Shown here: piece after piece, positions 57,829 to 64,000 of the stretch | Numbering within the stretch: position 1 is the first letter of the stretch | How the letters are laid out: every line of letters starts with the position of its first letter | Assembly (NCBI RefSeq): GCF_964204645.1 | Contig: NC_134030.1 | Location: 1,343,855 to 1,407,854 of the forward strand | From: Tubulanus polymorphus | Taxonomy: Eukaryota; Nemertea; Palaeonemertea; Tubulaniformes; Tubulanidae | DNA: 64,000 bases | Direction: 5' to 3' | Notes under the pieces: model-generated | Databases searched by the model: none | Seen by the model: the letters and a program-made list of their open reading frames with translations, nothing else | Told to the model about the DNA's origin: nothing | Program-made: the position numbers and the translations under genes

Positions 57829-58077
57829 ATAGTGTCTTCAATTCTTTAAAGCCCAAAGCACCTTTTTGACTCAACATCCAGTATGAAGGTGGCCGGGAAT
57901 CGGGCCTGTTTTCTTCCATTTTTGTATCCCGCCCAGCATACTGGTTGTTGACTCGAAAAGGTGCTCGCTCTGGGAGCTTATCAAAGGCAGGTGATGGGAA
58001 AGGTGCCATCACACACTCTCCTTTGATAAGTTTCCTAGAGTGTCACGGGCTTTAACGGGTTGAATTCACTATAATAC
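57829..58077 (+). other. Three-way-junction fold downstream of the gene (copy B)
   Basis: Same sequence and predicted stems as in copy A. Confidence 0.6.
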
Positions 58078-58159
58078 CAATTTTCCAAAATCAATTTAAT
58101 TTCTTTCAGGCCATTCTTTTTCCATGTTTTTCTGGTACATGTTATGGTTGATTTCCATT

Positions 58160-58275
58160 TTCGAAAATCCGGAATTGAAGCCGTTCGAAGTCGGGGGGAT
58201 GGTGGTGGGGTTGGGTTAGTTTAGGGTTCCTCTCTGATTACCTTCTTTAGCTCATCATCCGTGCAGGTGGCGCTT
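58160..58275 (-). pseudogene. Degenerate inverted exon 9 pieces (copy B)
   Basis: Equivalent of 21995-22110, same sequence. Confidence 0.45.
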
Positions 58276-58344
58276 GCTCTTCTAGCCGGTGTTCCCTGGG
58301 GTAAACATTTTAAATTTAAAAAATCAAAAATAAAAAAAAATTAT

Positions 58345-58925
58345 AAAATCTTTAAAAATCTCATCTCATTTCATCCAATTTATTTATTTGCGGGTGCGAT
58401 GCCTATCGCACCCATTCATGTCATCCATCAAAAAAAAAATTAAAACTAAAAACGAAAAAAAATATAAAAATTTAAAAAATCTCATCTCATTTCATCCAAT
58501 TTATTTGCGGGTGCGATTCCTATCGCACCCATTCATGTCATTCATCCAAAAAAAATAAAAAACTAAAAACGAAAAAAAAATATAAAAATTAAAAAAATCT
58601 CATCTCATTTCATCCAATTTATTTATTTGCGGGTGCGATTCCTATCGCACCCATTCAGTTCATTCATCCAAAAAAAAATAAAATACTAAAAACGAAAAAA
58701 AAATATTAAAATTAAAAAATCTCATCTCATTTCATCCAATTTATTTATTTGCGGGTGCGATTCCTATCGCACCCATTCATGTCATTCATCAAAAAAAAAT
58801 TAAAACTAAAAACGAAAAAAAATATAAAAATTTAAAAAATCTCATCTCATTTCATCCAATTTATTTATTTGCGGGTGCGATTCCTATCGCACCCATTCAT
58901 GTCATTCATCCAAAAAAAATTTAAA
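58345..58925. repeat. About 120 bp hairpin repeat, copy B (5 units)
   Basis: One unit more than copy A; all stems intact. Confidence 0.9.
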
Positions 58926-59188
58926 AACTAGAAATTAAAGTTCTAAGTTTGTTGTTAGATTCTATTCAAAGAACGTTGTAAAGTTCTTAATTTGTCGTAA
59001 AAAACGTTAGAAAAAAAAGAACTTCTTAAAGTTCTCAATCTGCCGTAAAATGCAATTGAAAAGATTATAACTCACATGAAAATTAAAAAGATAAAATAAT
59101 TGATAAATAATCATTAATAAAAATTGAACTTTGGTCTCGCAATGTTTCCCCGTTATGCATTTTTTACTCGTCGTCAAACATCGGCAGC

Positions 59189-59875
59189 TCATCGTCGATA
59201 CTCGCAGCTCGATACACACCAGCAGCTTGTCGTCGATACACACCAGCAGCTCGATACACACCAGCAGCTTGTCGTCGATACTCACCAGCAGCTCGATTCA
59301 CACCAGCAGTTCGTCGTTGATACACACCAGCAGTTCGTCGTCGATACACACCAGCAGCTCGATACACACCAGCAGTTCGTCATCTATACACACCAGCAGT
59401 TTGTCGTCGATACACACCAGCAGTTCGTCGTCGATACACACCAGCAGTTCGTCGTCGATACACACCAGCAGTTCGTCGTCGATACACACCAGCAGCTCGA
59501 TACTCAGCAGCAGTTTGATACACACCAGCAGCTCGTCGATACACACCAGCAGTTCGTCGTCGATACACACCAGAAGCTCGATACACACCAGCAGCTCGTC
59601 GTCGATACACACCAGCCGCTCGATACTCACAGCTCGATACACACCAGCAGCTCGTCGATACACACCAGCAGCTCGATACTCACCAGCAGCTCGATACACA
59701 CCAGCAGCTCGTCGTCGATACACACCAGCAGCTTGATATTCACAGCTCGATACACACCAGCAGCTCGTTGATACACACCAGCAGCTCGTTGATACACACC
59801 AGCAGCTCGATACACACCAGCAGCTCGATACACACCAGCAGCTCGTCGTCGATACACACCAGCAGCTTGATACCA
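59189..59875. repeat. 15/24 bp minisatellite, copy B
   Basis: Same array with a different unit order; copy A-specific units near 23045-23120 are missing and an extra block near 59735-59850 is present. Confidence 0.9.
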
Positions 59876-60843
59876 AAACAGCTTTTAGCTGGTGAAAACC
59901 TACCCCCCATCGGGGTTAAACATGATCAAGCTATTATTCTAGGAATATAACTGTTGCAAGGGAAGTTAAGATTCATTAACCTAAACTTGATACAAAGAGA
60001 TTATTGCTAATTATGAATTTCAAGGGTTTAAAAACTGATTTAAAAATCTTGAAAGACGCTCGGTCTCACTAGAGATTTTCATCTTAAAGATTTATTGTCC
60101 TCTTACTATTGTTTAGGTGATCTATAATTTGGTAAATGCTGCTGTTGGAAAGATGCCAGAAGAAAGTTGATTCGTGCACATCTTCACTTCACGTATTTAT
60201 TGCACAAGGCGCCGACTTGCACCTGCACTACACCATTCACACTTCACCACTTCTGCATCTTTATCAATTAATTCTGGCATCTATTTGAAAATTACTTTAA
60301 ACATCAGATCTCAAACTGAAACATTGAGGTATTGAATTTCAAACTGAAATATCGAGCTATCGAATCTCGATCTCAAATGTTTACTGGAAGCCATATTTGA
60401 TGTTGTATTATTCATCATAGATTGTTTAGTGTTTTCTGGCATATGCGGGCCATTTAAGATGGTCAGATAAATTCCCCGGTGGAAAATATATCTCGTGGAA
60501 GAGTCATGGAAATGAAAAATATCTTATGTAGATGTGAAGTTAGGAACCTTGCAACAGTTATTCCACCTGAGGATAATTTGATATAAGATGAATCAGTTAT
60601 TGGATCATTTAACTGAAGCCAAATATAGTGAAAATCTTAGTAAAAATTTGTCTCAAACTACAATTGAAAGGACTTATCACAGTTCTAATTCGACTCTAGG
60701 TGCGTTCAGAAGAACTTCTTAACAGTGAAAAAACTTGACTAAAAATCAGGAATCGACCCTGTTCATTGATAAGATTTGATCTTTATTTGAAGATTAAGAA
60801 TCAAACTCGCTAATTCACAATTTTTGGTAGTAAATACTGTTGA

Positions 60844-60978
60844 TCCATCATATTCGCAGCCCCCGTGGGCTTATCGATCCATCATACGTGCAGCCCCCGT
60901 GGGCTTACCAGTCCATCATACTCACAGCCCCAGTGGGCTTATCAATCCATCATACGCGCAGCCCCCTTGGGCTTATCA
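60844..60978. repeat. 33-34 bp minisatellite, copy B (4 units)
   Basis: Contracted version of the array at 24497-24972. Confidence 0.9.
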
Positions 60979-61163
60979 ATGAGAAACATTCAGACATAGT
61001 AACCGTTTTACTCGTGCTTTTCAACGACACCGTCTTATCACTCTGTAGAACGGCGATCGCAGCGTGAAATTTGTAATCGTATTTCTCCGCTGAATTTGAA
61101 TATTTGATACGCGACGCGCGTGATTGAAGCTTTGTTTATGTTCGTGCTTGCCGCGATTAATTG

Positions 61164-61448
61164 TCATAAATATATCCTCCGTACAGGAGGACCATGAAAA
61201 GGTTTGAAGGGATCCCTAGTTAGCGCTTGTCCAGGTTTGGCTCTGGACCCGCTTGTTCGACTAGGCATCTTGTTGGAAATTTTGTCGACTGAAACTTCCG
61301 TAACTTTCGTTTTAGACCTCGCTGCTCGAAGAGCCGTTGCTGCGTCGGTTACTGTCATGCTTCGGCACAATTTTGAACGATTGTTGGAAACCGCCTTGTT
61401 CTTCTGCTGCAGATGTTGACTGTGTCGTACCCACAGTAAAGTAGCCAT
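61164..61448 (-). CDS. Candidate 94-aa basic protein or exon, copy B
   Basis: Same frame and protein as 25158-25442. Because the copies do not differ here, selection cannot be inferred. Confidence 0.35.
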   Translation of the reverse strand: MATLLWVRHSQHLQQKNKAVSNNRSKLCRSMTVTDAATALRAARSKTKVTEVSVDKISNKMPSRTSGSRAKPGQALTRDPFKPFHGPPVRRIYL

Positions 61449-61739
61449 CTTAAATTCAAATAGTTTCGGACATTTGAGGTCCTCATCAACTCCGAGTCTT
61501 CATTCAACTGCAGTTACTGCCATTTGCCAGTGTCTGATGTAGAAGTTCTGACTTGACATTTTGATTTTCAGAATTAAAACCTTTTTTCTATTAAAGAAAT
61601 TAGATATTGGTCAAAAAGAAATTAGATATTGGTTAAAAAACAAGTGAATAATTGTTTGTATGAAAAAAGAAAATCATGTTAGAAAAAAATATAGATGTGA
61701 AAAAATATAGATGTAAGAAAAAAAAAGTATATTGTAAAT

Positions 61740-64000
61740 CGACGAGACGACAGAACCAGCATCAGCAACAACAACATCAGAGGAAGCAGTAACCAGTTAT
61801 TTATCAGCTCCATAAATTACTGAAACGAAATCCACAACTCGGAAACCAACCACACTCAACTCTAGAATTGTTCATACAACTGTCAACATGGAGTTCATCT
61901 CACAAGCAAATTAGGTAATTATCTTATGAAATTGTATGAATTGCCAATTTAACATTTTTGCATTTCAAGTAGGTGTAATTGAATGTTTGTCAACCTTACT
62001 CTTATAAAACTGTGTTAACCGTTGAACAGGATTCTAAGACTGTGCAGAAAACCCGTTATCGCTGCTTTGCAGCTATAATTATCTGATAAATTAGTATGGA
62101 ATGCCAATTTTACATTTTTGCATTTAAGTTTAAGTGAGTTTAAAATCACGTTTCATTTGTTGTTTATTTTGTCTTTTCAGTTTTCAATTTGCCGAGGTCA
62201 GTCGTCAAAAACTGTTACAACGGAAACTAAGATAACAAAGACTTGATTTGGCAAAGATTGAAGAAATCCTGCGAAAAGATTATTCATGAATTGTTCATAC
62301 AACTGTCAACATGGAGTTCATCTCACAAGCAAATTAGGTAATTATCTTATGATTTTGTATGAAATGCTAATTTTTACTCGTTAATTTTTTACAAATAAGT
62401 TGACTTTGAAATCTTTATTAATTTCTTGTTTATTTTGTTTTTTCAGTTTTCAATTTGCCGAGATCAGTCATCAAAAACTGTTACAACGCAAACTAAGATA
62501 ACAAAGACTTGATTTGGCAAAGATTGAAGAAATCCTGCGAAAAGCTTATTCATGAATTGTTCATACAACTGTCAACATGGAGTTCATCTCACAAGCAAAT
62601 TAGGTAGTTATCTTATGATTTTGTATGAAATGCTAATTTTTACTCGTTAATTTTTTACAAATAAGTTGACTTTGAAATCTTTATTAATTTCTTGTTTATT
62701 TTGTTTTTTCAGTTTTCAATTTGCCGAGATCAGTCATCAAAAACTGTTACAACGGAAACTAAGATAACAAAGACTTGATTTGGCAAAGATTGAAGAAATC
62801 CTGCGAAAAGCTTATTCATGAATTGTTCATACAACTGTCAACATGGAGTTCATCTCACAAGCAAATTAGGTAGTTATCTTAGGATTTTGTATGAAATGCT
62901 AATTTTTACTCGTTAATTTTTTACAAATAAGTTGACTTTGAAATCTTTATTAATTTCTTGTTTATTTTGTTTTTTCAGTTTTCAATTTGCCGAGATCAGT
63001 CATAAAAAAACTGTTACAACGGAAACTAAGATAACAAAGACTTGATTTGGCAAAGATTGAAGAAATCCTGCGAAGAGATTATTCAAGAATTGTTCATACA
63101 ACTGTCAACATGGAGTTCATCTCACAAGCAAATTAGGTAATTATCTTATGGTTTTGTATGAAATGCTAATTTTACATTTTTGCATTTAAGTTTAAATGAG
63201 TTTAAAATCACGTTTCATTTGCTGTTTATTTTGTCTTTTCAGTTTTCAATTTGCCGAGATCAATCGTCAGAAAACTGTTTCAACGGAAACTAAGATAACA
63301 AAGACTTGATTTGGCAAAGATTGAAGAAATCCTGCGAAAAGCTTATTCATGAATTGTTCATACAACTGTCAACATGGAGTTCATCTCACAAGCAAATTAG
63401 GTAGTTATCTTAGGATTTTGTATGAAATGCTAATTTTTACTCGTTAATTTTTTACAAATAAGTTGACTTTGAAATCTTTATTAATTTCTTGTTTATTTTG
63501 TTTTTTCAGTTTTCAATTTGCCGAGATCAGTCATAAAAAAACTGTTACAACGGAAACTAAGATAACAAAGACTTGATTTGGCAAAGATTGAAGAAATCCT
63601 GCGAAGAGATTATTCAAGAATTGTTCATACAACTGTCAACATGGAGTTCATCTCACAAGCAAATTAGGTAATTATCTTATGGTTTTGTATGAAATGCTAA
63701 TTTTACATTTTTGCATTTAAGTTTAAATGAGTTTAAAATCACGTTTCATTTGCTGTTTATTTTGTCTTTTCAGTTTTCAATTTGCCGAGATCAATCGTCA
63801 GAAAACTGTTTCAACGGAAACTAAGATAACAAAGACTTGATTTGGCAAAGATTGAAGAAATCCTGCGAAGAGATTATTCAAGAATTGTTCATACAACTGT
63901 CAACATGGAGTTCATCTCACAAGCAAATTAGGTAATTATCTTATGATTTTGTATGAAATGCTAAATTTTACTCGTTATTTTTTTACTAATAAGTTGACTT
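61740..64000 (+). repeat. Exon-like unit array, copy B (at least 8 units, runs off the window)
   Basis: Micro-ORF starts at 61888, 62311, 62577, 62843, 63110, 63374, 63641 and 63905. Two kinds of intron-like spacer alternate (with ACTCGTTAATTTTTTAC or with TTTGCATTTAAGTTTAA), showing block duplication. At least two units more than in copy A. Confidence 0.75.

Larger units (their letters stand above)
36078..64000. repeat. Large tandem duplication, unit B (cut by window end)
   Basis: This is a second head-to-tail copy of unit A, reaching about A position 27,430 at the right edge. Compared with A it lacks the foldback element. It has gained a TTAA-flanked element (51113-52106), a TIR element (54221-54757) and about 1.1 kb of unshared intron sequence (54758-55870). 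Most satellite arrays differ in copy number. Confidence 0.95.

Overview
The window looks like nuclear DNA of an intron-rich animal, probably a marine invertebrate. The reasons are GT-AG introns of a few hundred bases to several kilobases, polyglutamine and polyserine runs, dense mini- and microsatellites, many short terminal-inverted-repeat elements, and a decayed DIRS-like retroelement reverse transcriptase. There is no bacterial-style gene packing, no rRNA or tRNA and no CRISPR. The species cannot be named from sequence alone.

Layout. Positions 1-1218 are a left flank with a Cys-rich (ZZ-finger-like) ORF fragment. Positions 1219-36077 are one unit (A). From 36078 to the window end the same sequence starts again (B), head to tail, about 98-99% alike outside arrays and insertions, so the period is 34,859 bp. 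B runs out at the window edge at the equivalent of about A 27,430. Each unit holds, in order: a promoter-like segment and putative first exon, an 18-20 bp satellite, a 47 bp satellite, a nine-exon gene, nested satellites and transposons inside its largest intron, a hairpin-rich 3' end, more minisatellites, and a tandem array of splice-site-flanked exon-like units. Unit A also contains 27.5-36 kb, with 46 bp and 260 bp repeats, an inverted copy of the 47 bp satellite with coding exon 1, and an inverted copy of the last exon.

The main gene was assembled by matching splice sites and phase across nine exons. In A it gives an uninterrupted 344-residue protein: basic N-terminus, polyQ, Pro/Ser/Thr-rich linkers, polySer, a short Arg/Leu-rich segment, a Pro-rich segment and a basic C-terminal exon with a nuclear-localisation-like cluster. 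I do not recognise the family. The B copy carries a one-base deletion in coding exon 1 that shifts the frame.

The most unusual signal is that A and B, nearly identical in introns, differ in short dense blocks inside five of the nine exons, and several of these changes are synonymous. That is the reverse of normal intron/exon divergence. It suggests exon-targeted conversion from diverged paralogs, an old diversified allele system, or an assembly-polishing artefact. Other notable signals are a perfect coding hairpin and a three-way-junction fold at the gene's 3' end, a nine-codon micro-ORF repeated in every unit of the exon array, and transposons present in one copy only with exact empty sites in the other. 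The two units could also be two haplotypes wrongly joined in tandem; read depth and spanning reads would decide.
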